64,000 nt of DNA from Alistipes megaguti (GCF_900604385.1 NZ_LR027382.1:1116001-1180000), one strand, 5' to 3'; shown: positions 45,130 through 53,705, numbered from the stretch's first letter. Numbers and translations are program-made. Notes: generated by a model from the letters alone, not told the origin.

Positions 45130-45753
45130 TCATTTGACACGCTTGCACTTGGCGCTCACCGCAAGGATCTCGAGCCGCAGGATCTCGGTCCGCGCAAAGG
45201 AGCGTTCGGCGTAGTGCAGGCCCGTTTCACACTCGCCGGGGGCATATTTTTCGAGCAGCAGGCGAAGCGCCCTCCACCGCTCCTCGACCGGGATCCCCCG
45301 TACGGCACGGGCGCGTACGACGACACTCTCATAGGCCGTCGTAAACTTCGAAGGGGCCACCCGGGTCGCCCCCACGACACAGAACGAAACCTCCGGCACG
45401 CGGTCCACGCATCGGAGCTTCCGTCCTTCGGGGGCACAATGCACATAGATACACCCCTCCCCGTTCCAGACATAGCTGAGCGGAATGCCATAGGCCTCCC
45501 CCTGCTCGGCCACCATCGAGAGCACCCCGTATTCGCCCCGCCGCAAAAGTTCGCGGGCCGCCTCTTCATCGAGCAGGCGGTCGCGGCGGCGCACCTCCGC
45601 ATTGTCAAACCGGAAGCGGCCCGTCTCCGGCTCCTCCGTCGGCCTCCCCTGTGGCAGCACATCCGTCTTCAACCCTTCGGTCTCAACCCCTTCCGTCTTC
45701 CGCCCCTCCATCTTTGACCCTTCCATCTTTGACCCGTTACCGGTGTGTTCCAC
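45130..45753 (-). CDS. Pyridoxamine 5'-phosphate oxidase-like flavoprotein (Nim-related) with repetitive N-terminus
   Basis: The 207-residue protein has a split-barrel FMN-binding domain from about residue 48. It reads RRRDRLLDEEAARELLRRGE, YGIPLSYVWNGEGCIYVHCA and PSKFTTAYESVVVRARAV, close to the Nim group known for nitroimidazole reduction in Bacteroides. Activity on drugs cannot be told from sequence. Residues about 7-31 are five copies of a pentapeptide of the type G-x-K/E-x-E, encoded by 15-base tandem repeats. The first possible start is a GTG at 45753, but Met codons inside the repeats could serve instead, so the true N-terminus is uncertain. Confidence 0.8.
   Translation of the reverse strand: MEHTGNGSKMEGSKMEGRKTEGVETEGLKTDVLPQGRPTEEPETGRFRFDNAEVRRRDRLLDEEAARELLRRGEYGVLSMVAEQGEAYGIPLSYVWNGEGCIYVHCAPEGRKLRCVDRVPEVSFCVVGATRVAPSKFTTAYESVVVRARAVRGIPVEERWRALRLLLEKYAPGECETGLHYAERSFARTEILRLEILAVSAKCKRVK
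45657..45733 (-). repeat. Five imperfect 15-bp tandem repeats at the 5' end of the Nim-like gene
   Basis: On the minus strand the unit begins GGGTCAAAGATGGAA. The first two copies are nearly identical and the next three diverge while keeping the reading frame and the G-x-K/E-x-E coding pattern. Confidence 0.7.
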
Positions 45754-45787
45754 GTCAGGTCACCCTTGTCGGCCCCCCGGGTCTTCC

Positions 45788-46729
45788 TTACCGGATAGCA
45801 ATCATGTTACGGATCGAACGCTCGGCGGCACGGCGCACCTGCTCGTCGAGGAGGATTTCGGGCGACTCCTTTTCGAGAGCCGAACAGATGTTTTCGAGCG
45901 TCACCATCTTCATGTAGCGGCAGTTGTTGCAGCCGCATGCCTCGTCGTCGGGCGGCGCCGGGATAAAGAGCTTGTCGGGATAGCGCTTGTGCATCTCGGC
46001 CAGGATGCCGGCCTCGGTAACGACGATGAACGCGCGGGCGTCGCTGCGTCCGCAGTAGTCGAGAATCCCGGCCGTCGAACCCACGTAGTCGGCCACCTGC
46101 ACGATATAGTCGCGGCATTCGGGGTGGACGACCACCTTTGCCTCGGGATGTTCCCGCTTGAGCTGCAGGAGCTTTTCGAGCGAGAACTCCTCGTGGACAT
46201 GGCAGGCGCCGTTCCAGAGCACCATGTTCTTCCGCCCAGTCAGCTTCTGAATATAGGAGCCCAGGTTGCGGTCCGGGGCGAAGATCAGCGGCTGGTCGTC
46301 GGGCAGCGACTGAACGACCTTCAGGGCGTTGGACGACGTGCAGCAGATATCCGTCAGGGCCTTGACCTCGACCGTTGTATTGACATACGAGACCACCTTG
46401 TATCCGGGATAGCGGGCCTTGAAGGCGGCAAACTCCTTTGCGTCGCACGATTCGGCCAGCGAGCAGCCCGCCTCGGGGCAGGGGATGAGCACCTTCTTTT
46501 CCGGGCAGAGTACCTTGGCCGTTTCGGCCATGAAGTGGACGCCGGCGAAGAGGATGATCTGCGCATCGACCTTCTGTGCCTGGATCGAGAGGGCCAGCGA
46601 ATCCCCCAGGAAGTCGGCTACGGCCTGCACTTCGGGTGTCGTATAGTAATGCGCCAGGATCACGGCATTCTTCTCGCGTTTGAGCGCCTCGATGCGGCGG
46701 GCGAGTTCGGCGGAGTTATCGACGTTCAT
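45788..46729 (-). CDS. nadA: Quinolinate synthase A
   Basis: The 313-residue iron-sulfur enzyme condenses iminoaspartate with dihydroxyacetone phosphate to quinolinate in NAD synthesis. The three cluster-binding cysteines are in the expected places: the one in CPEAGCSLAESCD, the one in WNGACHVHEEFS, and the C-terminal DDEACGCNNCRYMKM. AHYYTTPEVQAVADFLGDSL and HPECRDYIVQVADYVGSTAG are family blocks. nadB and nadC are not adjacent. The AT-rich island upstream is its probable control region. Confidence 0.95.
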   Translation of the reverse strand: MNVDNSAELARRIEALKREKNAVILAHYYTTPEVQAVADFLGDSLALSIQAQKVDAQIILFAGVHFMAETAKVLCPEKKVLIPCPEAGCSLAESCDAKEFAAFKARYPGYKVVSYVNTTVEVKALTDICCTSSNALKVVQSLPDDQPLIFAPDRNLGSYIQKLTGRKNMVLWNGACHVHEEFSLEKLLQLKREHPEAKVVVHPECRDYIVQVADYVGSTAGILDYCGRSDARAFIVVTEAGILAEMHKRYPDKLFIPAPPDDEACGCNNCRYMKMVTLENICSALEKESPEILLDEQVRRAAERSIRNMIAIR

Positions 46730-47119
46730 TTTCTTTTTTATTCCTTTAATAAATTTTAATAAATAAGAAAGAAGAAGAAATATAATAGCTGTTGATACTG
46801 TTTACAACTTCCACTGTTAGTTCTCTATCAACATTTTCTCGTTTTTCTTTTCTTTATTTTTCTTCTTTGTTATTTGAAATACAAGAAAATAGAAAATTAT
46901 TCAACAATTGTTGACAACGGTTTTCGACATTTCGACAGCCTGAAACTTTCAACATCCGCTTCCCGTTTCGTGAGGATTTCGCGGCGGACAACTTTTTATA
47001 AAAATTTTTGGTTTCGGGGATTTCTTGTATATACCCTGCCTGATTTTCGAAAAGCAAATTTTCAGGCCCCGACTTTTCCTTTTTTATCATCCGTTGTTGA
47101 ACCGGTTGTCGACACTTTG
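46730..47119. other. AT-rich island with repeated TGTTGA/TCAACA motifs between mrp and nadA
   Basis: This 390-base gap is strikingly AT-rich compared with both neighbouring genes. It holds TGTTGA or its complement TCAACA six times: near 46792, 46824, 46902, 46909, 46944 and 47094. Two copies sit in xTATCAACA, which differs by one or two bases from the DnaA box TTATCCACA. It has no convincing open frame. It probably contains the nadA promoter; an origin-like or DnaA-binding role is only a hypothesis. Confidence 0.5.
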
Positions 47120-48172
47120 TCAACCGTTTTTCATCACTTTGCTGACAATCTTCTCCGCAATCGAGCGGTAGCGCTCCTCCACTTCGGGATGCGTCGCCGT
47201 AGCCGGACGCCCCTCCTCTGCACCCTCCATAATCGATTGAACGATCGGTATTTCACCCAGGAAATCCACTCCGCTCTTCTCGGCATAGGCCCGGGCTCCG
47301 CCCCGTCCGAAGAGGTAATAGCGGTTCTGCGGCAGTTCGGCCGGCGTAAACCACGCCATGTTTTCGATGATGCCCGCCACCGGGATGTTGACATTCTCGT
47401 TGCGGAACATCTCCACGCCGCGCACCACGTCGGCCACGGCCACCTGCTGCGGCGTGGAGACGATCACCGCGGCGTCGATCTTCAGTTCGCCGATGATCGA
47501 CAGATGCACGTCGCCCGTTCCGGGAGGCAGATCCGCCAGCAGGAAGTCCAGCGTCCCCCACCGCGTCTGGTGAATCATCTGCTTGAGGGCGCTCACGGCC
47601 ATGGCACCGCGCCACAGCAGCGCATCGGTCGGCTTGATGAAGAAGCCGATCGACATGAGCTTGATGTCCATCGATTCGGCCGGGACGATGTGTTCGGCGC
47701 CGTTCTCCTCGACGGCTTCGGGCAGGTAGCCCTCCACGCCGAACATCTTGGGCTGCGAGGGTCCGTAGATGTCGGCATCGAGCACTCCGACGCGGAATCC
47801 CATGTTGCGCAGGGCGATGGCCAGGTTGGCCGTGACGGTCGACTTCCCTACCCCACCCTTTCCCGAGGCCACGGCAATGACCTTGGCGATGCCGCCCGTG
47901 GTGGTCGAGAGTTTGGGTTCGGGACGCGGTGCGGCGCCGCCCTCCTTGATGACGACGAGCACTTCGGCGCCGGGGAACGCCTCACGCAGCAACGTTTCGG
48001 CCTGGTTTTTGATCTTCACGGCAAAGGGGTCGCGCGGCTTGGCGAAGCGCAGCACGACGGTCACCTTGCCCTCGGCCGTAGCCAGGTGTTCGATGAATCC
48101 GCTCGAGACGATATCCTTTCCGGTTTCGGGATGGACGATCGAGGCGAGCAGTTGCCTTATTTTTTCCTCCAT
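47120..48172 (-). CDS. mrp: Mrp/ApbC-type iron-sulfur cluster carrier ATPase
   Basis: The 350-residue P-loop NTPase has an N-terminal MIP18/DUF59 domain (about 1-85, HPETGKDIVSSGFIEHLATA). The deviant Walker A VASGKGGVGKST follows at about residue 105, then VLDADIYGPSQPKMFG and DFLLADLPPGTGDVHLS. It moves Fe-S clusters to target proteins. The CxxC found near the C-terminus of many Mrp proteins is missing (AWFTPAELPQNRYYLFG instead), which is common in Bacteroidota. A short palindrome covers its transcription start. Confidence 0.92.
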   Translation of the reverse strand: MEEKIRQLLASIVHPETGKDIVSSGFIEHLATAEGKVTVVLRFAKPRDPFAVKIKNQAETLLREAFPGAEVLVVIKEGGAAPRPEPKLSTTTGGIAKVIAVASGKGGVGKSTVTANLAIALRNMGFRVGVLDADIYGPSQPKMFGVEGYLPEAVEENGAEHIVPAESMDIKLMSIGFFIKPTDALLWRGAMAVSALKQMIHQTRWGTLDFLLADLPPGTGDVHLSIIGELKIDAAVIVSTPQQVAVADVVRGVEMFRNENVNIPVAGIIENMAWFTPAELPQNRYYLFGRGGARAYAEKSGVDFLGEIPIVQSIMEGAEEGRPATATHPEVEERYRSIAEKIVSKVMKNG

Positions 48173-48174
48173 GG

Positions 48175-48198
48175 TTGCGAAAAGTTACTTTTTCGCAA
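48175..48198. promoter_or_regulatory. Near-perfect palindrome over the mrp transcription start
   Basis: Arms TTGCGAAAAGT (48175-48185) and ACTTTTTCGCAA (48187-48198) differ by one extra T. They overlap the mrp -7 element and leader, up to three bases before the ATG at 48172. This could be an operator, or an RNA hairpin hiding the start. Confidence 0.45.
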
Positions 48199-48203
48199 AG
48201 ATA
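48196..48203 (-). promoter_or_regulatory. -7 promoter element of mrp
   Basis: On the minus strand this reads TATCTTTG, a match to TAnnTTTG, with a leader of about 19 bases. Confidence 0.6.
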
Positions 48204-48242
48204 ACGTATATTTTCAGTATTAAATGTAGGGTGTGGATTTAT

Positions 48243-48261
48243 TTTATCGAAAAACGATAAA
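48243..48261. promoter_or_regulatory. Palindrome TATCGAAAAACGATA upstream of the sppA promoter
   Basis: The core 15-mer at 48245-48259 is identical to that at 23771-23785. Here the symmetry extends to seven bases per arm (TTTATCG/CGATAAA). It lies seven bases upstream of the TTTG at 48267-48270. Confidence 0.5.
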
Positions 48262-48266
48262 TTTTA

Positions 48267-48296
48267 TTTGTTTTTCGTAAAAGATCCTTATCTTTG
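48267..48296 (+). promoter_or_regulatory. Promoter of sppA
   Basis: TTTG at 48267-48270 and TATCTTTG at 48289-48296 are separated by 18 bases, the same geometry as the ABC exporter promoter at 23794-23823. The leader is about 80 bases. Confidence 0.75.
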
Positions 48297-48380
48297 CAAG
48301 GGAAGCATATCCGATCGCTGGGCCGTTGCCGGGTCGGTCGGATCTCGATACGGGAAACTCGAACGAAAAATAATCGCAAC

Positions 48381-50156
48381 ATGAATTTCTGGAAAACCTT
48401 TTTGGCCGGTGTGCTTGCCGTGGTGGCGGGTACGATTCTGGTCTTTTTGTTTTGGATTTTTCTGCTGCTCGGGATCGCCGGGTCGATGGAGAAGAGCGTG
48501 ACGGTCGCCCCCGGGTCGATTCTGAAGATCGACTTTTCGGAGTTGTTGACCGATGCTCCGTCGAACGATCCGCTGGCGGGCATCGACGTGCTGACGCTTC
48601 AGAATACGCCGCAACTTGCATTGTTCAAGGCTTTGCGGGCGCTTGAAGCCGCGGCGGCCGACGACCGCATCCGGGGCATCTACCTGCGGATGAACGGCAT
48701 GGGCGGAATTGCCGGAACGGCCCTGCTCGAGGAGCTGCGCACGGCCCTCGGGGAGTTCCGCCAGAGCGGCAAGTTCATCGTGGCCTACAACGAGACCTAT
48801 TCGCAGGGACAGTACTACCTGGCTTCGGTGGCCGACCGCATCTATCTGCAGCCGCAGGGGGGCATCGACTGGACGGGACTGGCTTCGAATGTCACCTTCT
48901 ACAAGGGGCTTCTGGACAAACTCGATCTGAAGGTCGAGGTCTTTCGTCCGACGGCCTGCCGTTACAAGAGCGCCGTCGAACCCTTTCTCCTCGAGCGTAT
49001 GTCGCCGGCCAACCGCGAACAGATGCAGGAGCTCATCAATTCGATGTGGGGAACCATTTCGGGCGACGTCTGCGCGGTGCGCGGGATCGACTCCGTGGAG
49101 ATGCGCCATCTGACCGACAACCTGGAGGTTTCGCTGGCCGACGAGGCGCTGAAGGCGGGATTTGTCGACGGGCTCCTCTACGAGGACCAGATGAATGACG
49201 TCTTTGCCGAACTGGGCGTGGAGGCCGACGGGGATGACTACCGCTTCGTGACGCTGGGACAGTATGCGGCCCAGGTGGGCGCCGATCTGAAGAATATCTC
49301 GGCCGATCAGGTGGCGATCGTCTATGCCGACGGACAGATCGTCGACGGCGAGGGTTCCGGCCGTGCGGTCTATGGCAATACGCTGGCCGCGACGCTGGCC
49401 GACGTGCGTCGCAACGACCGGATCAAGGCCGTCGTGCTGCGGGTCAACTCCCCCGGAGGCAGCGCACTGGCTTCGGATGTCATCTGGCGTGAAATGGAGC
49501 TGCTGCGGGAGGAGAAACCCGTGATCGTTTCGATGGGCTCCTATGCGGCCAGCGGCGGATACTACATTTCGTGTCCGGCCGATGCAATTGTGGCCAACCG
49601 GCTGACGCTGACCGGCTCGATCGGAGTCTACGGCATGGTGCTCGATTCGCGGGAGGCGCTGAAGAACAAACTGGGCATCACGGTCGACGGCGTGCAGAGC
49701 AACACCTCGTCGGATTTCATGGGCCGTGGACCGCTGACTTCGGTCCAGCGGGCGATGCTGATGCGTGGCGTGGACCAGGTCTACGAGACCTTCACGCAGG
49801 ATGTCTCCGAGGGTCGCAATCTGCCGTTGGAACGGGTGCTGGAGATTGCCGGCGGCCGGGTCTGGTCGGGTGAGGATGCCCTTGGAATCGGGTTGGTCGA
49901 CGGCTGCGGAGGTTTGAAGACGGCCCTTGCCGTTGCCGTGGAGAAGGCCGGATTAGGGGACAATTACCGGGTGGTGGAGGTTCTCGACCAGCCGACGGGT
50001 TTGTCGGCCATCCTTTCGTCGCTGAACGCCAGCCTGCGGATGGCCTTCACGCGTTCGGATTTGGGCGACATGATGAAGGAGTACGGCGAGGTCCGCGAGG
50101 CATTGAGCCAGCAGGGAGTGGTGATGTACTCCCCTGTCCGGGTCGACATGCAGTAA
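48381..50156 (+). CDS. sppA: Signal peptide peptidase SppA (67K type)
   Basis: The 591-residue membrane-bound protease degrades cleaved signal peptides. One N-terminal membrane segment (about 6-33) is followed by two tandem S49/ClpP-like domains. The general-base Lys is at about K196 (ACRYKSAVEPF) and the nucleophile Ser at about S391 (GSYAASGGYYISCPADAIVA), followed by TLTGSIGVYGMV. This is the long form with the two catalytic residues in different halves. Frame and membrane anchor favour the ATG at 48381. It diverges from mrp and ends at a strong terminator. Confidence 0.94.
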   Translation: MNFWKTFLAGVLAVVAGTILVFLFWIFLLLGIAGSMEKSVTVAPGSILKIDFSELLTDAPSNDPLAGIDVLTLQNTPQLALFKALRALEAAAADDRIRGIYLRMNGMGGIAGTALLEELRTALGEFRQSGKFIVAYNETYSQGQYYLASVADRIYLQPQGGIDWTGLASNVTFYKGLLDKLDLKVEVFRPTACRYKSAVEPFLLERMSPANREQMQELINSMWGTISGDVCAVRGIDSVEMRHLTDNLEVSLADEALKAGFVDGLLYEDQMNDVFAELGVEADGDDYRFVTLGQYAAQVGADLKNISADQVAIVYADGQIVDGEGSGRAVYGNTLAATLADVRRNDRIKAVVLRVNSPGGSALASDVIWREMELLREEKPVIVSMGSYAASGGYYISCPADAIVANRLTLTGSIGVYGMVLDSREALKNKLGITVDGVQSNTSSDFMGRGPLTSVQRAMLMRGVDQVYETFTQDVSEGRNLPLERVLEIAGGRVWSGEDALGIGLVDGCGGLKTALAVAVEKAGLGDNYRVVEVLDQPTGLSAILSSLNASLRMAFTRSDLGDMMKEYGEVREALSQQGVVMYSPVRVDMQ

Positions 50157-50181
50157 CGGCCTGCTGACAGAATTTATCCTC

Positions 50182-50218
50182 AGAGAGGGCGTCCCGAAAG
50201 GGGGCGCCCTCTCTTTTT
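50182..50218 (+). terminator. Terminator of sppA
   Basis: AGAGAGGGCG (50182-50191) pairs perfectly with CGCCCTCTCT (50205-50214), followed by TTTT. Confidence 0.88.
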
Positions 50219-50263
50219 CGGGAATAATTTTGCGCGGCGGAGCGGAATTCCTTCGGCTTTCGC

Positions 50264-50271
50264 TATCTTTG
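50264..50271 (+). promoter_or_regulatory. -7 promoter element of queD, abutting the start codon
   Basis: TATCTTTG matches TAnnTTTG and ends four bases before the ATG at 50276, so the expected transcription start coincides with the start codon. Confidence 0.55.
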
Positions 50272-50275
50272 CAAT

Positions 50276-50734
50276 ATGGCAGTAATTCGATTGACTAAGG
50301 AATTCTCCTTCGAGGCGGCACACGCGCTCGAAGGTTACGACGGCCCGTGCCGCGAGATCCACGGGCACTCCTACCGCTTTTTCGTCACGGTGAAGGGAAC
50401 TCCCCTCTGCGATGCGTCGAACCCCAAATGCGGCATGGTGATGGATTTCGGCGTGCTGAAACGCATCGTCAACGAGGAGATCGTTTCGCGCTTCGACCAT
50501 TCGCTCGTCCTCAAGGCCTCCGAGACCGGCGAGGAGCTTTACCGGGTTCTGTCGGCGCGCTTCGGCAACATCATCACCGTCGACTACCAGCCCACGTGCG
50601 AGAACATGCTCGAGGACTTTGCCGCACGCATCTCGGCGCGTCTGCCTCAGGGTGTGACGCTCCATTCGTTGCGGCTGCACGAAACGGCCACCTCGTTTGC
50701 CGAGTGGTTTGCCGAAGACAACATCCGACAATAA
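50276..50734 (+). CDS. queD: 6-carboxy-5,6,7,8-tetrahydropterin synthase
   Basis: The 152-residue pterin enzyme turns 7,8-dihydroneopterin triphosphate into 6-carboxytetrahydropterin for queuosine synthesis. The zinc ligands are in FSFEAAHALEG and in IHGHSYRFFV; the catalytic Cys is in GPCREIHGHS and the acid/base His in RFDHSLVL. Its substrate is the product of FolE, whose gene is about 6 kb away. A 6-pyruvoyl-tetrahydropterin synthase role is possible, but length and motifs favour QueD. The start is the only sensible one and makes the transcript nearly leaderless. It precedes polA by 14 bases. Confidence 0.9.
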   Translation: MAVIRLTKEFSFEAAHALEGYDGPCREIHGHSYRFFVTVKGTPLCDASNPKCGMVMDFGVLKRIVNEEIVSRFDHSLVLKASETGEELYRVLSARFGNIITVDYQPTCENMLEDFAARISARLPQGVTLHSLRLHETATSFAEWFAEDNIRQ

Positions 50735-50748
50735 AGAGCCCGCAGACG

Positions 50749-53631
50749 ATGAAAAAACTCTTTCTGGTCGACGCCTATGCGTTGATTTTCAAGTATTATT
50801 ACGCCTTTCTGGGGCGGCCCATGCGCAACCGTGCGGGGATGAACACCTCGGTGGTGTTCGGCTTCGTGAAGTTCCTGCGCGACATGCTCAAGCGCGAACA
50901 TCCCGATCTGCTGGGGGTGGCGTTCGATCCTCCGGGCGGCAGTTTCCGGCGCGAGATCTTCCCCGAATACAAGGCCAACCGCACGGAGACCCCCGAGGAC
51001 ATTCTGTTGTCGGTACCCTATGTCAAACGGGTGCTGGAGGCGATGCGTATCCCGATCCTCGAGGTTCAGGGCTACGAGGCCGACGACGTGATCGGCACCC
51101 TTTCGAGGAAGGGGGCCGAGGCGGGTTATGACGTCTACATGGTGACCCCCGACAAGGATTACGGACAGCTGGTGCGCAACCACTGCCGCATCTACAAGCA
51201 GCGCGGATCCGGGGGGAGCATCGAGATTGTCGGCCGCGACGAAATCCGCGAGAAGTACGGCATCGACGACCCGCAGCTGGTGCGCGATATCCTGGCCCTG
51301 TGGGGCGATGCGTCGGACAACATTCCCGGCGTGCCGGGCATCGGCGAGAAGGGGGCCTGCAAACTGGTCCGCGAGTGGGGTCCGGTGGAGAACATCCTGG
51401 AGAACGTGGCGAAGATCCCCGGCAAACAGGGTGAGAAGATCGCCGCGTGGGCCGACAATCTGCGGCTGGCCAAACGGCTGACGACCATCTGCCTCGACGT
51501 GCCGATCGACCTCAGCGCGGAGGAGCTTGCGGTGAGCGAACCCCGTCTGGACGATCTTCGGACGGTCTTTGCCGAACTGGACTTCAAGGCTTTTCTGAAC
51601 GATTTGTCGAATCTGGCCCCGGCCGAGCCCCTATCGGATGCTCCGCGCCAGGAGGCGCAGACCCAGTTGTCGGACATGGCGCGGGCCAAGTCGGCTGCGG
51701 CGCGCCGGGCCGCCATGGCGGGTCAGGGGAGTCTGTTCGGTGAGACGCCCGTCATCCCGCCGCTGCCGAGCGTGAAGCCCGTTCCGGCGGCCGAACTGCA
51801 GGCCGAGGCGGCGGAGGAACCCTTTGCCACAGCCCAGACCACGCCCCATGAATACACGCTCGTCGAGACGGCCGACCAACTGCGCGAGGTGATCGCCGCC
51901 GTGGGCCGCTACGAAGAGTTCTGCTTCGATACGGAGACCACGGGACTGGACATCTTCAACGACCGCATCGTGGGTCTTTCGCTGGCCGTCGAACCCTTCC
52001 GGGCGTGGTACATCCCCTTCAACGAGGCCAATACGCGCGAATACGTCGAGATTATCCGCCCGCTGTTCGAGAATGAACACATCGCCAAGATCGGCCAGAA
52101 CGTCAAGTTCGACCTCATGGTGCTGCGGCAGCTGGGCATCACGATCCGCGGCCGCTTCTACGATACGATGATCCTCCACTACCTGCTCGATCCCGAGTCG
52201 CGTCACAACATGAACGTGCTGGCTGAGCGCTATCTGAACTACCGCCCGATCGAGATCGAGACGCTGATCGGCAAGGGCTCCAAACAGTTGACGATGGATC
52301 TGGTCAACGTCGAGCGGGTGAAGGAGTATGCGGCCGAGGATGCCGACGTGACGCTGCGGCTGAAGCAGGTGCTCTACCCCATGGTCGAACAGATCGGCAT
52401 GCACGACCTCTACTTCGAGATCGAGGAGCCGATGATCACCGTGCTGGCCGACATCGAGATGGCGGGTGTTCGGATCGACACCGAGGCGCTGGCGCTCTAT
52501 GCCGTGGAGCTGAACCGCAAGCTGGCGGAGCTGGAGGCGGCCGTACGGGCCGAGACCGGCGAGCCGAATCTGAACATCAACTCGACGCGTCAGCTGGGCG
52601 AGGTGCTCTTCGCGAAGATGCGCATTGCCGAGAAGCCGAAGATGACCCGCACGAAGCAGTTCTGCACCGACGAGGAGTACCTGCAGAGCTTCGCTCACAA
52701 ACACCGCATCGTCGATCTGATTCTCGAGTACCGCGGTGTGAAGAAGCTGCTGTCGACCTACGTCGAGGCGCTGCCGCAGCTGGTCAACCGCCGTACGGGA
52801 CGCATCCATACGTCGTTCAACCAGGCGGTGACGGCCACCGGGCGCCTCTCGTCGACGAATCCCAACCTGCAGAACATCCCCGTGCGCGACGAGATGGGGC
52901 GCCGCATCCGCAAGGCCTTCATCCCCTCGGATGAGGACCATCTGCTGCTGTCGGCCGACTACAGCCAGGTCGAACTGCGGCTGATGGCCCATCTGTCGGG
53001 TGACGAGGCGCTGATCGCCGCCTTCGAACACGGCGAGGATGTCCATGCCGCGACGGCCGCCCGGCTCTTCAACAAATCCATCGACGAGGTGACTCCCGAG
53101 GAGCGGCGTCGGGCCAAGACGGCCAATTTCGGCATCATCTACGGCATTTCGGCCTTCGGGCTGAGCCAGCGGCTGGAGATCCCGCGCAAGGAGGCCAAAG
53201 AGATCATCGACGGCTATTTCGCCTCCTACCCCAAGGTCCGCGAGTATATGGAGCAGGTGGTGGCGAAGGCCCGCGAGGACGGCTTCGTGACGACGATCTT
53301 CGGACGCCGCCGCTATCTGAACGACATCACGTCACATAACGCCGTGGCGCGGGGTCTGGCCGAGCGCAACGCCGTGAATGCCCCGATCCAGGGTTCGGCG
53401 GCCGACATCATGAAGATCGCCATGATCAACGTCCACCGGCGCTTTGCCGCCGAGGGGATCCGCTCGCGGGTGATCCTGCAGGTGCACGACGAACTGGTGG
53501 TCGACATGCTGCGCGAGGAGCAGGATCGGGTCGTACGCATCGTCACCGAGTGCATGGAGACGGCCGCGAAGCTCCGCGTACGGCTCATCGCCGATGCCGG
53601 CGTGGGCGAAAACTGGCTCGAAGCCCACTGA
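50749..53631 (+). CDS. polA: DNA polymerase I
   Basis: The 960-residue enzyme fills gaps and removes RNA primers. The 5'-3' exonuclease domain (about 1-290) has FLVDAYALIFKYYYAF, GYEADDVIGTLSRKGAEAGY and WGDASDNIPGVPGIGEKGAC. A linker rich in Ala and Pro spans about 300-355. The 3'-5' exonuclease (about 360-560) keeps its acidic residues (FCFDTETTGLD, NVKFDLMVL, AAEDADVTLRL), so proofreading should be active. The polymerase domain (about 600-960) has SADYSQVELRLMAHLSGDEA, RRRAKTANFGIIYGISAFGL and QVHDELVVD. It is probably co-transcribed with queD. The frame is open upstream, but the ATG at 50749 gives the family start. Confidence 0.97.
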   Translation: MKKLFLVDAYALIFKYYYAFLGRPMRNRAGMNTSVVFGFVKFLRDMLKREHPDLLGVAFDPPGGSFRREIFPEYKANRTETPEDILLSVPYVKRVLEAMRIPILEVQGYEADDVIGTLSRKGAEAGYDVYMVTPDKDYGQLVRNHCRIYKQRGSGGSIEIVGRDEIREKYGIDDPQLVRDILALWGDASDNIPGVPGIGEKGACKLVREWGPVENILENVAKIPGKQGEKIAAWADNLRLAKRLTTICLDVPIDLSAEELAVSEPRLDDLRTVFAELDFKAFLNDLSNLAPAEPLSDAPRQEAQTQLSDMARAKSAAARRAAMAGQGSLFGETPVIPPLPSVKPVPAAELQAEAAEEPFATAQTTPHEYTLVETADQLREVIAAVGRYEEFCFDTETTGLDIFNDRIVGLSLAVEPFRAWYIPFNEANTREYVEIIRPLFENEHIAKIGQNVKFDLMVLRQLGITIRGRFYDTMILHYLLDPESRHNMNVLAERYLNYRPIEIETLIGKGSKQLTMDLVNVERVKEYAAEDADVTLRLKQVLYPMVEQIGMHDLYFEIEEPMITVLADIEMAGVRIDTEALALYAVELNRKLAELEAAVRAETGEPNLNINSTRQLGEVLFAKMRIAEKPKMTRTKQFCTDEEYLQSFAHKHRIVDLILEYRGVKKLLSTYVEALPQLVNRRTGRIHTSFNQAVTATGRLSSTNPNLQNIPVRDEMGRRIRKAFIPSDEDHLLLSADYSQVELRLMAHLSGDEALIAAFEHGEDVHAATAARLFNKSIDEVTPEERRRAKTANFGIIYGISAFGLSQRLEIPRKEAKEIIDGYFASYPKVREYMEQVVAKAREDGFVTTIFGRRRYLNDITSHNAVARGLAERNAVNAPIQGSAADIMKIAMINVHRRFAAEGIRSRVILQVHDELVVDMLREEQDRVVRIVTECMETAAKLRVRLIADAGVGENWLEAH

Positions 53632-53705
53632 TCCGGGCGGGGGGGGTACGAAGGAGACCTCCCGCACGGAGCAAACAAATCGTAAACAACCGTAAAACGA
53701 ATGGT

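Noticed and set aside
45746..45761. A sixth parS-like sequence, TGTTCCACGTCAGGTC
   Set aside because: Only the left ten bases match; the right half has lost the palindrome, so it is probably chance.
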